Shown here: positions 44,597-51,408 of the stretch, piece by piece | Layout of the letters: each line of letters opens with the position of its first letter | How positions within the stretch are numbered: the stretch's first letter is position 1 | Source: Microbacterium laevaniformans | GTDB taxonomy: Bacteria > Actinomycetota > Actinomycetes > Actinomycetales > Microbacteriaceae | Reading direction: 5' to 3' | Assembly: GCF_016907555.1 (NCBI RefSeq) | Contig: NZ_JAFBCE010000001.1 | Coordinates: forward strand, 1 to 64,000 | Length of the DNA: 64,000 nt | Program-made: the position numbers and the translations under genes | Notes under the pieces: generated by a model | What the model was told of the DNA's origin: nothing | Seen by the model: the letters and a program-made list of their open reading frames with translations, nothing else | The model's database searches: none

Positions 44597-44722
44597 ATGA
44601 ACAACCGATCCGGTGAACCCGCGACTCGTGCTCAGAGACTGGCCCGCGGCCTCACGAAGGCGCTCGGTGCCGTGGCGGACGTCGTCGGAAGGCTCGCCCG
44701 AGCCCTCTCCGGCCGGTACTGA
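44597..44722 (+). CDS. 41-aa cationic helical peptide
   Basis: A small ORF 91 bases downstream of purF. The product starts MNNRSGEPATRAQRLARG and ends KALGAVADVVGRLARALSGRY-like, that is, an arginine-spaced amphipathic helix (heptad spacing of L/A/V against R/K). There are no Cys residues and no signal peptide. TACGGT about 50 bases upstream could be a -10. Start and stop are clear, but with only 41 codons the coding claim rests on composition and the helical pattern. Possible membrane-active or RNA-binding peptide. Confidence 0.5.
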   Translation: MNNRSGEPATRAQRLARGLTKALGAVADVVGRLARALSGRY

Positions 44723-44740
44723 CCGTCGGCCGCGCGCGCG

Positions 44741-44882
44741 GCGTTTCGACTCGGCGCCGTGCGCCTCGCTCAACGAGCGGTGGCGCTGCCCCCGGTCATT
44801 GAGCGGCGGTGGTGCTGGCCCCGGTCGTTGAGTGGCGGTGGTGCTGGCCCCGGTCGTTGAGCGAGCGGAGCGAGTCGAAACG
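44741..44882. repeat. Composite REP-like repeat cluster
   Basis: An inverted unit (GCGTTTCGACTCGG ... CTCGCTCAACGAG) is followed by CCCCGGTCATTGAGCGGCGG, CCCCGGTCGTTGAGTGGCGG and CCCCGGTCGTTGAGCGAGCG, and then AGCGAGTCGAAACG. A complete repeat has thus been opened by tandem duplication of its left half. It lies between the 41-aa ORF and the MFS gene. Confidence 0.85.
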
Positions 44883-44899
44883 TGCTGCGCCCCGCGCCC

Positions 44900-44905
44900 T
44901 AGGGT
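44900..44905 (+). promoter_or_regulatory. -10 box of the MFS gene (leaderless)
   Basis: TAGGGT seven bases before GTG 44913, directly after the REP-like cluster. Confidence 0.55.
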
Positions 44906-44912
44906 GGATCGG

Positions 44913-46154
44913 GTGACCGATCCCCGCCCCCGCTCCCTCTGGCGGGGACGGCTCCTCGCGCTCGTCGGCGTCGTGCTCGTCGCGTTCTCCCTGCGTTCGG
45001 CCGTCGCCGCGCTGTCGCCGATCATCTCGGAGGTGCAGGCCGACTTCGCCGTGCCGACATGGGTGGCCGGTCTCATCGGCACCGCGCCACCGGTCTGCTT
45101 CGCCGTCTTCGGCATCGTGACCCCGATCCTCGAGCGCCGGTTCGGGCTGGAACGGCTGGCGGCGGCATCCATGCTCATCGTCACCTCCGCCCTCATCGCG
45201 CGTTCCCTCGCGGGGGATGCGGCCACGCTGCTGCTGGCGACGACGGTTCTGTTCGCCGCCGTGGGCGTGGGCAACGTCGTCCTGCCGCCGCTGATCAAGA
45301 CGTACTTCCCCGATCGCGTGGGCACGATGACCGCGCTGTACTCCGCTCTTCTCGCGATGGCCGCGTTCGTGCCGCCGCTGGTGGCGGTGCCGGTCGCGGA
45401 TGCCGCGGGCTGGCGGTTCTCGCTGGGCATGTGGGCAATCCTCGCGCTTCTGGCGGTCGTGCCCTGGGTGACGCTGGTGGCGCGCGCGAACGTCGCCCGC
45501 GCGCAGGCGCCCGTCACCGTGGATCTCGACGCCCCCGCGCCCGGGGTGTTGGGACGTCTGCCTCGGCTGGCGCTCGCGTGGGCGCTGGCCGGGACATTCG
45601 GCATCTCCGCGGCGAGCGTCTACGCGTGCTTCGCCTGGCTGCCGGTCGTTCTCGTCGACATCGCCGGCGTCTCGCACGCCGAGGCCGGCGCGCTGCTGTC
45701 ACTGTTCGGTGCGATGGGCTTGCCGTGGTCGATCATCGTGCCGATCCTGATCACCCGGTCGCGTCGGGTCGGCGTCGTGTACGCCGCCGCTCTGATCGCG
45801 GGGCTGACGGGGGTGGCCGGAATGCTGATCGCGCCCGCCGCGGCCACGATCCTCTGGGTCGTGCTGCTCGGTACCCCTCAGGCGTTGTTCCCGGCGGTAC
45901 TGGTGCTCATCCAGCTGCGCTCGCGCACGCACGAGGGCTCCGTAGCGCTCAGCGGCTTCGCGCAGAGCGTCGGCTACGGCATCGCCGCGCTGTTCCCGCT
46001 CATGTTCGCCGTCGTCCACGAGCTGACCGGACAGTGGCAACCGGTGCTCATCGTCTTCGGCTTGCTGTTTCTCGCGACGATCCCCACCGGCCTGATCGTG
46101 ACGAGACCGCGCACGATCGAGGACGAGTGGGAACACCGTCACGGAACGTGGTGA
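44913..46154 (+). CDS. MFS transporter, CynX/NimT-like
   Basis: A 413-residue membrane protein with twelve predicted helices. The opening LVAFSLRSAVAALSPIISEV and the GNVVLPPLIKTYFPDRVGTM loop after helix 4 are typical of the CynX/NimT (cyanate, nitroimidazole) branch of the major facilitator superfamily. GTG 44913 is chosen because the -10 box sits seven bases upstream and the REP cluster occupies the space before it. Longer in-frame starts would translate the repeat. Substrate unknown. Confidence 0.88.
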   Translation: MTDPRPRSLWRGRLLALVGVVLVAFSLRSAVAALSPIISEVQADFAVPTWVAGLIGTAPPVCFAVFGIVTPILERRFGLERLAAASMLIVTSALIARSLAGDAATLLLATTVLFAAVGVGNVVLPPLIKTYFPDRVGTMTALYSALLAMAAFVPPLVAVPVADAAGWRFSLGMWAILALLAVVPWVTLVARANVARAQAPVTVDLDAPAPGVLGRLPRLALAWALAGTFGISAASVYACFAWLPVVLVDIAGVSHAEAGALLSLFGAMGLPWSIIVPILITRSRRVGVVYAAALIAGLTGVAGMLIAPAAATILWVVLLGTPQALFPAVLVLIQLRSRTHEGSVALSGFAQSVGYGIAALFPLMFAVVHELTGQWQPVLIVFGLLFLATIPTGLIVTRPRTIEDEWEHRHGTW

Positions 46155-46187
46155 GCGCCTCTCAGCGCGCGAGCGAGTCCCGACGCG

Positions 46188-46367
46188 TCAGGCTGTCTCC
46201 AGCTCGTCCTCGTCGTCGGCATACTGATCGGCCCACTTGTCGACGTACGGGTCTTCCTCGTGGTGTCCGAGCTCCTTTTCGAGCGCGGAGTAGTTCACGT
46301 TATAGGTGTCGTACTTCAGCTCGCGAGCGATTTTGGTGTGCTTCGCTTTCTGACGGCCACGCCCCAT
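46188..46367 (-). CDS. DUF3073 family protein
   Basis: A 59-residue protein starting MGRGRQKAKHTKIARELKY, the conserved N-terminus of DUF3073, which is widespread in actinobacteria. A middle segment TYNVNYSALEKELG and an acidic tail follow. The highly basic start and acidic end suggest nucleic-acid or ribosome association, but no role is established. It is convergent with the MFS gene and divergent from the stress protein gene. Confidence 0.92.
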   Translation of the reverse strand: MGRGRQKAKHTKIARELKYDTYNVNYSALEKELGHHEEDPYVDKWADQYADDEDELETA

Positions 46368-46533
46368 GCGAGACCCCCTCATTTCTGAGTCACGGACGAT
46401 GCGGGTTTCCCGCATTTCGTCCGGCGCATTCACGATGCGATTGACGATCCGGCTTCCTGCCGGGAAGAGTAGCATTCAGAATAACACGGTGCCCCCGGCG
46501 CCTCGCGGTGCGGGGGAGGACGGGGAGTGTCGC

Positions 46534-47052
46534 ATGGCCGAGACAGACGAGAGCGCGGTTCCTCAGCGAGCGGTGATCGTGGGCGCGATTCCCGATCAGC
46601 CGACGCGCGTCCTGAAGGAAGCCGCCCGCTACGCGAAGCTGTTCTCGGCACCGCTGATCGTCGCGCACGTCGACGTCACACGCTTCGTCACGTACGAGGA
46701 CCCCGACGGCTACATGCACACCGCGCCGATCGACATCGACCTCGCCATCGGGGAGGCGCAACTGAGTGCGGTCACCAGCGCCGCGGCATCCGTCCTCGAC
46801 GGCTCGGGCGTCGACTGGAGCGTCACCCAGCTCGTCGGCGACCCGGCTCTGGCGATCAAGCACCTCTCCGAGAAGGCGCAGGCGCGCCTGATCGTCGTCG
46901 GCACGCGCCGTCGCGGGTTCGGCGAGTCGGTGCGCGAGTTCTTCACGGGGTCGGTCGCCGCTCGTCTCGCCCACCGCCAGTCACGACCGATCCTCGTCGT
47001 CCCCCTGGAAGACCCGGTGGACGACGACGAGGACCTCTGGCCCCCGTCCTAA
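46534..47052 (+). CDS. Universal stress protein (UspA family)
   Basis: A 172-residue single-domain protein. The ATP-binding motif pattern G-2x-G-9x-G-S/T is present (VVGTRRRGFGESVREFFTGS), followed by SRPILVVPL. GGGGAG precedes the ATG, and longer in-frame starts upstream run through the promoter region. These proteins are induced by starvation or stress and act as dimers. An element of inverted repeats follows the stop. Confidence 0.9.
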   Translation: MAETDESAVPQRAVIVGAIPDQPTRVLKEAARYAKLFSAPLIVAHVDVTRFVTYEDPDGYMHTAPIDIDLAIGEAQLSAVTSAAASVLDGSGVDWSVTQLVGDPALAIKHLSEKAQARLIVVGTRRRGFGESVREFFTGSVAARLAHRQSRPILVVPLEDPVDDDEDLWPPS

Positions 47053-47104
47053 CCCCGCCGCTCTGCATCGCCCCTCTGCCTCTCCCCGCGAGCCACTACG
47101 AACT

Positions 47105-47169
47105 CGCCGAGCCGCCATCCTTTGACGCGCCGGAACGTGGCGGCTCGGCGGAATGGTGGCGGCTCGGCG
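47105..47169. repeat. 65-bp doubled hairpin element
   Basis: CGCCGAGCCGCC (47105-47116) can pair with either of two inverted copies GGCGGCTCGGCG at 47139-47150 and 47158-47169. It lies between the convergent stress-protein and padR genes, so it may end transcription from both sides. Confidence 0.75.
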
Positions 47170-47191
47170 GGGACAGGGGGTGGGGGCGGGG

Positions 47192-47827
47192 TCAGCGGAG
47201 CGTGCGCGTGAGGGAGGCGAGGGCCTCATCCAGCGCGCGCGACAGGTCGTCGACGGCGTCGGCCGCGAGCCGTCCGCCGTGCGCCAGATGGGTGCGCAGA
47301 TCCGCCCGCACGGTGCCGCGGAACTCGGCGACGATCGCCTCGGCCCGCCTCATCTGCTCGCGCGACGACGCCCGCGCCTCGTCCCACCCCGACGCGGATG
47401 CCGAGGCGCGTGCGTCGTCGCGGTCACGCTCGGCGTTGTCGCGCTCGGACTGCGCCGAGGCGGCCAGGTCGGCGCGCAGGCTCTTCATCGCCTCCCGGAC
47501 GCTGCCGCGAACCTCGTCGGCGATCAGGCGCACGCTGTCGGCGAGTCCGGCCTCGATCCCCTCGAGCTCGTGGGCGCGAGCGGCCACCTCGGCGCGTCCC
47601 GCCTCGGTGATCGCGTAGACGGTCTTGCGGCCGTCGACGGTCTTGGTGACCAGACCCTCCTCCTCGAGCTTCGACAGCCGCGGATAGATGGTGCCGGCGC
47701 TCGGCGTGTAGGTGCCGCCGGTGCGATCCGACAGCGCCTGCATCAGGTCGTAGCCGTGACGCGGTGACTCGTCGAGGAGGTTCAGCAGGTAGAGGCGCAG
47801 GTCGCCGTGAGAGAAGACGGGAGGCAT
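47192..47827 (-). CDS. PadR family transcriptional regulator
   Basis: A 211-residue regulator with an N-terminal PadR winged helix (LYLLNLLDESPRHGYDLMQ, YTPSAGTIYPRLSKLEEEGL, GRKTVYAITEAGR) and a long charged helical C-terminal domain. GAGGAG precedes the ATG, which is two bases after the stop of the DUF4097 gene. PadR repressors usually bind AT-rich palindromes; the ATATATC-containing repeat upstream of this operon is the expected site. The inducer is unknown. Confidence 0.9.
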   Translation of the reverse strand: MPPVFSHGDLRLYLLNLLDESPRHGYDLMQALSDRTGGTYTPSAGTIYPRLSKLEEEGLVTKTVDGRKTVYAITEAGRAEVAARAHELEGIEAGLADSVRLIADEVRGSVREAMKSLRADLAASAQSERDNAERDRDDARASASASGWDEARASSREQMRRAEAIVAEFRGTVRADLRTHLAHGGRLAADAVDDLSRALDEALASLTRTLR

Positions 47828-47829
47828 GC

Positions 47830-48681
47830 TCAGTTCTCCTCTGCGGTCGCGGGTGCCGCGGCATCCGGAGCCGCCGGCGAACGGCGCAGCACCGTGACAT
47901 CGCCCGACACCGAGTTCGCGCGCACATCGGCGAAACTGCCGCTGAGCTCTCCGACGGAGTCGACGTAGTTCGACGGCCCGGAGGTCGAGCGCTTGACGCC
48001 GTCGACCATGAGACGGCCGCTGACGCTGCGCAGCACGAAGTTCGCCGGGTGGCCTTCGTCGAGACGGACGGTGGCGTCACCCGACACCGTGTTGAGGCTC
48101 ACGAGATCGACCCGATCGGTCGAGTCGACGAGCATGCCGCCCGACACCGTGTCGATCGTGGCCTTGCGGATGCTGCCGGTGGCTGCCACATCACCCGAGA
48201 CCGAGTTGGCGCTGAGCGCGCCGTCCAGGCCGCGGATCTGCACGTCGCCCGAGACGGCGTTGACCGAGAGATCGCCGGCGAGGCCGTCGACGATGATGTC
48301 GCCGGAGACGGTGTTCAGGCGCGCGCCAGAGGTGAGCCCCGACACGAGCGCACTCGCGGAGACGACGCCGAGGTTCAGCAGGATGCCGCGGGGAACCGCC
48401 ACGCTGATCTCCGCCTTGGGCCCGCCGGCGCCGAAGTTGCGGAACACCTCGAGGAAGTTGTCCCAGCGCAGCTGCGGGTGATCGATCTCCACCACGTCGC
48501 CGGAGGCCTCGATGCGGAGGTCTTTGATGGTGACGGCATGCACTTCGATGCGGACGCCGGGCTCGTCGTGCGCGACGACGTCGATCTGGCCGCCGACGAG
48601 GCCCACCTTCAGCTTGCGGATGTCTTCGAGGTCGATCACCCGGGTCTCGCCCGGCTTGATGAGCCACTTCTCCAGAGTCAT
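47830..48681 (-). CDS. DUF4097 family beta-repeat protein
   Basis: A 283-residue protein without a signal peptide. From about residue 120 it consists of repeated short beta units with the core N-x-VSGD (NTVSGDIIVDGL, NAVSGDVQIRGL, NSVSGDVAATG, NTVSGDATVRL, NSVSGDVTVL), which should stack into a right-handed solenoid. AGGAGA precedes the ATG. It is the first gene of the operon with padR. Proteins of this kind occur with PadR regulators in envelope-stress modules. Molecular role not established. Confidence 0.85.
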   Translation of the reverse strand: MTLEKWLIKPGETRVIDLEDIRKLKVGLVGGQIDVVAHDEPGVRIEVHAVTIKDLRIEASGDVVEIDHPQLRWDNFLEVFRNFGAGGPKAEISVAVPRGILLNLGVVSASALVSGLTSGARLNTVSGDIIVDGLAGDLSVNAVSGDVQIRGLDGALSANSVSGDVAATGSIRKATIDTVSGGMLVDSTDRVDLVSLNTVSGDATVRLDEGHPANFVLRSVSGRLMVDGVKRSTSGPSNYVDSVGELSGSFADVRANSVSGDVTVLRRSPAAPDAAAPATAEEN

Positions 48682-48706
48682 GGTGTTCTCCTGACACGAG
48701 GCGATT

Positions 48707-48749
48707 CGAGATATATCGCGTTGATGCGAGAGTAACACGATATATCTCG
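48707..48749. promoter_or_regulatory. Operator/promoter of the DUF4097-padR operon
   Basis: Perfect 12-bp inverted arms CGAGATATATCG (48707-48718) and CGATATATCTCG (48738-48749) are 19 bp apart. Each contains the palindrome GATATATC. Minus-strand TACTCT between them is a plausible -10. The AT-rich core stands out in this GC-rich DNA and fits a PadR site. Confidence 0.75.
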
Positions 48750-48780
48750 ACTTGCCAGCGCGTTCGTCCGATCGGTTGGT

Positions 48781-48837
48781 TCGTCGGTCCCTTGTTGACG
48801 CTGACGGGCAGCATCGCCGACAACAAGGGACGGACGA
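48781..48837. repeat. 57-bp hairpin element
   Basis: 17-bp arms with one mismatch: TCGTCGGTCCCTTGTTG (48781-48797) and CAACAAGGGACGGACGA (48821-48837), around a 23-base loop. It lies between two minus-strand genes. Confidence 0.75.
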
Positions 48838-48865
48838 CGCGAGCGACTCGTGGTCCGCAACGCAG

Positions 48866-48899
48866 ACGCGCCGGCCCACCGTGAGGTGAGCCGGCGCGT
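48866..48899. terminator. Strong hairpin, likely terminator
   Basis: 15-bp arms with one mismatch (ACGCGCCGGCCCACC and GGTGAGCCGGCGCGT) around the tetraloop GTGA. It lies 21 bases past the stop of the 53-aa membrane protein gene. There is no long U tract on either strand, as is common in actinobacteria. Confidence 0.7.
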
Positions 48900-48919
48900 T
48901 GTCCGGTCGAGCGGCGTCG

Positions 48920-49081
48920 CTACGCGCGACCGCCGCGAACGAGTCGCAGCAGGAACGCGATGATCGCGATCACGGCGACGATCAGGGCGACCCACAGCAG
49001 CCAGTTCAGGGCGGCGTTCATGCCACCGACGATGGCGAGCACGATCGCGACGACGATGATGATGATCAGAGCGAGATTCAT
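48920..49081 (-). CDS. 53-aa two-helix membrane protein
   Basis: A small, very hydrophobic protein: helix one from residue 2 (NLALIIIIVVAIVLAIVGG), a short MNAALNW turn, helix two (LLWVALIVAVIAIIAFLL) and a basic end (RLVRGGRA). GGAG lies nine bases before the ATG, and TAGTTT about 40 bases upstream is a candidate -10. Small proteins of this build are common in actinobacteria and often stress-inducible, but no function is known. A strong hairpin follows the stop. Confidence 0.78.
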   Translation of the reverse strand: MNLALIIIIVVAIVLAIVGGMNAALNWLLWVALIVAVIAIIAFLLRLVRGGRA

Positions 49082-49189
49082 GTGATTGCTCCATTCTCGG
49101 GGGACTCCATGACCCCCTGAAACTAGTCCCGTTCCGCGGGGGAGTCACCCCCCTTGCCGCGGCCTTCGCACCTGCGGTAGGGCGGGTAT

Positions 49190-49454
49190 ATGCCACAGAA
49201 CAGCACACCTCCTTCGCTGAAGGATCCCGAGCTCTACGAGGAGCTGCGCAAGGACGGCGCATCGAAGCAGAAGGCGGCGCGCATCTCCAACGCCGCCGCG
49301 CGGGACGGCCGGACGGCCGTCGGGCGACGGGGTGGCGAGTCCGGCTCGTACGAGGACTGTGGCCGAGTTGCGCGCTCGCGCGAAGGAACTCGGCATCCGC
49401 GGGTACTCCGGTGCGCGCAAGGCGCAGCTCATCGACATGCTTCGAGACTCCTGA
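49190..49454 (+). pseudogene. DUF7218/Rho N-terminal domain gene with frameshift
   Basis: The ATG opens MPQNSTPPSLKDPELYEEL and continues KQKAARISNAAARDG, a segment I recognise from DUF7218-type proteins. At about 49358 (GAGGACTGTGGCC) the frame is lost. The +1-shifted frame resumes at once as VAELRARAKELGIRGYSGAR and ends LIDMLRDS at 49454, a Rho N-terminal/SAP-like nucleic-acid-binding motif. A few missing bases (about five would restore the usual EDWTVAEL) explain it. The unshifted frame runs on without similarity into the topoisomerase gene. True mutation or an assembly error. Confidence 0.75.
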
Positions 49455-49455
49455 C

Positions 49456-50418
49456 GTGCCGCGCCTGCGCCGCGTCCGCCCCGGACGCGACCTCGGCTAC
49501 CGGCGCCTGCGCTCCGGTTCGGGATTCCGCTACGTGGATGCCGACGGCGCCGCCCTCCCTGCCGCGGAGCGCGAACGCGTGGCCGCGCTCGTCATCCCCC
49601 CGGCGTGGAACGACGTGTGGATCTGCGCCGCCGCGAACGGCCACATCCAGGCCACCGGCGTGGATGAGGCCGGACGGATGCAGTACCTCTACCACCCGGA
49701 CTGGTCGACGACGCGCGACAAGGGCAAGTACGCGCGGGCGCTGCAGCTGGCCGAGTGCCTGCCGCGCGCCCGCGGACGCATCACCGCGTCGCTGCGCCGC
49801 GACGACCTCGACCGCGAGCGGGTGCTCGCGACCGCGTTTCGCCTGCTCGACCAGGCCGCGCCGCGCGTGGGCAGCGAGCGCTACTTCACGGCGCACGGCA
49901 GCCGCGGTCTCACGACGCTGCAGCGGAGGGATGCCGCGGTCAGCGGCACCGTCACGAGCCTGCGCTTTCCGGGCAAGAGCGGCAAGCGGCAGAGTCTCGA
50001 CGTGGACGACGAAGACCTCGCCGTCGTCGTCGAGATGCTCGCCGCGGGTCGACCGGCCGCGCCGCTCCTGGCGTACGTGCGCGGACGGCGTCGGGTGCCG
50101 CTCACGCCGAAGGACGTGAACGTGTACGTCCGGACGATGACCGGCGGCAGCTTCACCGCGAAGGATTTCCGCACGCTGCGCGGCACCATCCTCGCGGCCG
50201 ACGCTCTCGCGCGCATCGGGATCACCGCCACCAAGAGCGACCGCAAACGTGCCGAGATCCTGGCCGTCAAAGCGGCGGCCGCAGCCCTCGGCAACACGCC
50301 GACAGTGGCCAAGAGCTCGTACATCGATCCCCGCGTGTTCGCGCGGTATCGACGCGGTGAACTGCTGGACACGACGGTTTCGCCGGAATCGGCGATCCGT
50401 GCGCTGCTGGGTCCGTGA
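49456..50418 (+). CDS. DNA topoisomerase IB
   Basis: A 320-residue eukaryote/poxvirus-like type IB topoisomerase, which relaxes supercoils by a 3'-phosphotyrosyl intermediate. The N-terminal domain (GYRRLRSGSGFRYVD, VIPPAWNDVWIC) and the catalytic core (SLRFPGKSGKRQ, FRTLRGTILAADALA) are intact. The active-site Tyr is about residue 289 in KSSYIDPRVF. GTG 49456 is one base past the preceding frameshifted gene's stop, so the pair form one transcriptional unit, which supports a DNA-related role for that partner. Confidence 0.93.
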   Translation: MPRLRRVRPGRDLGYRRLRSGSGFRYVDADGAALPAAERERVAALVIPPAWNDVWICAAANGHIQATGVDEAGRMQYLYHPDWSTTRDKGKYARALQLAECLPRARGRITASLRRDDLDRERVLATAFRLLDQAAPRVGSERYFTAHGSRGLTTLQRRDAAVSGTVTSLRFPGKSGKRQSLDVDDEDLAVVVEMLAAGRPAAPLLAYVRGRRRVPLTPKDVNVYVRTMTGGSFTAKDFRTLRGTILAADALARIGITATKSDRKRAEILAVKAAAAALGNTPTVAKSSYIDPRVFARYRRGELLDTTVSPESAIRALLGP

Positions 50419-50426
50419 AGCGACGC

Positions 50427-50432
50427 TAGTCT
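50427..50432 (+). promoter_or_regulatory. -10 box of the first crcB gene (leaderless)
   Basis: TAGTCT six bases before GTG 50439. Confidence 0.55.
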
Positions 50433-50438
50433 GCGGAC

Positions 50439-50873
50439 GTGACGCCTCCTCGCTGGTTCTCGCCGGTCGCCCTCGCGCTGGTGATCCTGGGCGGCATGAT
50501 CGGCGTCGCGATCCGCGCGGCCGTGGTGGTGCCCCTGGGGGCGGTGAACCCGCATCCGCTGGTCGTGCCGGCCATCACGCTCGTCATCAACCTTCTGGGT
50601 TCGCTGCTGCTGGGCATCATCGTGGGCTGGTTCGCCGATCGGCATCCGCGCGCCCGCCTCTTCCTCGGCACGGGAGTCATGGGCGGGTTCACGACGTACA
50701 GCGCGTTCGCCGTGCAGACCCTCTCGACCTCGAGCGCGTCGCCCTACATCGGCATCATCCTCGTCGTGGTCTCTGTGTTCGGCGGCGTCTTCGCGGCCGT
50801 GGTGGGACTGGCGGCCGGGCGGCGCATCGCCGACCGTCCCGGCGAGGTCGAGCGCCCGGAGGATGCCGAGTGA
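50439..50873 (+). CDS. crcB: CrcB/Fluc fluoride channel subunit 1
   Basis: A 144-residue four-helix protein of the Fluc family, which exports fluoride. The family motifs GGMIGVAIR, the NLLGSLLLGI segment and GGFTTYSAFAVQT are present. It is followed without a gap by a second crcB gene (GTGA overlap). As in many Gram-positive bacteria, the two different subunits probably form a heterodimer in antiparallel orientation. No fluoride riboswitch is seen: the message should be leaderless. Confidence 0.93.
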   Translation: MTPPRWFSPVALALVILGGMIGVAIRAAVVVPLGAVNPHPLVVPAITLVINLLGSLLLGIIVGWFADRHPRARLFLGTGVMGGFTTYSAFAVQTLSTSSASPYIGIILVVVSVFGGVFAAVVGLAAGRRIADRPGEVERPEDAE

Positions 50874-51247
50874 ACCTCTTCGAGATGGCAGCGCTCGTCG
50901 TCGGCGGAGGACTGGGCGCCGGTGCCCGCTACCTGGTGGATGCCGCGATCATGCGCGGGCGATCCGGCGCGTTTCCGCTCGGCATCCTTCTCGTGAACGT
51001 CCTCGGGTCGTTCCTGCTGGGTCTGGTCACCGGTCTCGGACCGAACGTCTCGCCGGCGTGGGCCAGCATTCTCGGAGTGGGCGTGCTGGGCGGGTTCACG
51101 ACGTTCAGCACCGTGTCCACCGAGACGGCTCTGCTGGCCGAGCGCGGACGCCGTGACTGGGCGTGGGTCAACCTCATCGGCACGCTCGTGCTCGCCCTCA
51201 TCGCTGCCGCTGCCGGCCTCGTCATCGGCGAGCTCTTCCCGCGCTGA
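50870..51247 (+). CDS. crcB: CrcB/Fluc fluoride channel subunit 2
   Basis: A 125-residue Fluc protein with GGGLGAGARYLVD, NVLGSFLLGLVTG and GFTTFSTVSTE, and four helices. The GTG start overlaps the stop of the first subunit, giving coupled synthesis of the presumed heterodimer. A GC-rich hairpin follows 14 bases after the stop. Confidence 0.93.
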   Translation: MNLFEMAALVVGGGLGAGARYLVDAAIMRGRSGAFPLGILLVNVLGSFLLGLVTGLGPNVSPAWASILGVGVLGGFTTFSTVSTETALLAERGRRDWAWVNLIGTLVLALIAAAAGLVIGELFPR

Positions 51248-51260
51248 GCGCCCGCTGAGC

Positions 51261-51281
51261 GGCGGCACCCGTGGTGCCGCC
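51261..51281 (+). terminator. Hairpin terminator after crcB pair
   Basis: Perfect 9-bp arms GGCGGCACC and GGTGCCGCC around CGT, shortly after the crcB stop. No T-run follows. Confidence 0.65.
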
Positions 51282-51352
51282 CGTTCGGATTGTCGGGTTA
51301 TCCCCCGGCTCCCGCCGCCGCCCGCCGCCGGTCCGCGTGCGAGAATGAGGCG

Positions 51353-51368
51353 GATACACGCGTGTATC
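51353..51368. promoter_or_regulatory. 16-bp palindrome upstream of the RND exporter
   Basis: GATACACGCGTGTATC is a perfect palindrome 40 bases before the exporter's GTG, the size and position of a TetR/MarR-type operator. No regulator gene is adjacent, so the repressor would be encoded elsewhere. The TetR at 2463-3089 has a different site. Confidence 0.65.
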
Positions 51369-51408
51369 GAACGCTTCGTCCGCGCCCGTCCGACAGCAAG
51401 GGTTTTCC

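Noticed and set aside
50427..50438. Fluoride riboswitch before the crcB genes
   Set aside because: The space between the topoisomerase stop and the crcB start is only 20 bases, and the promoter predicts a leaderless message.
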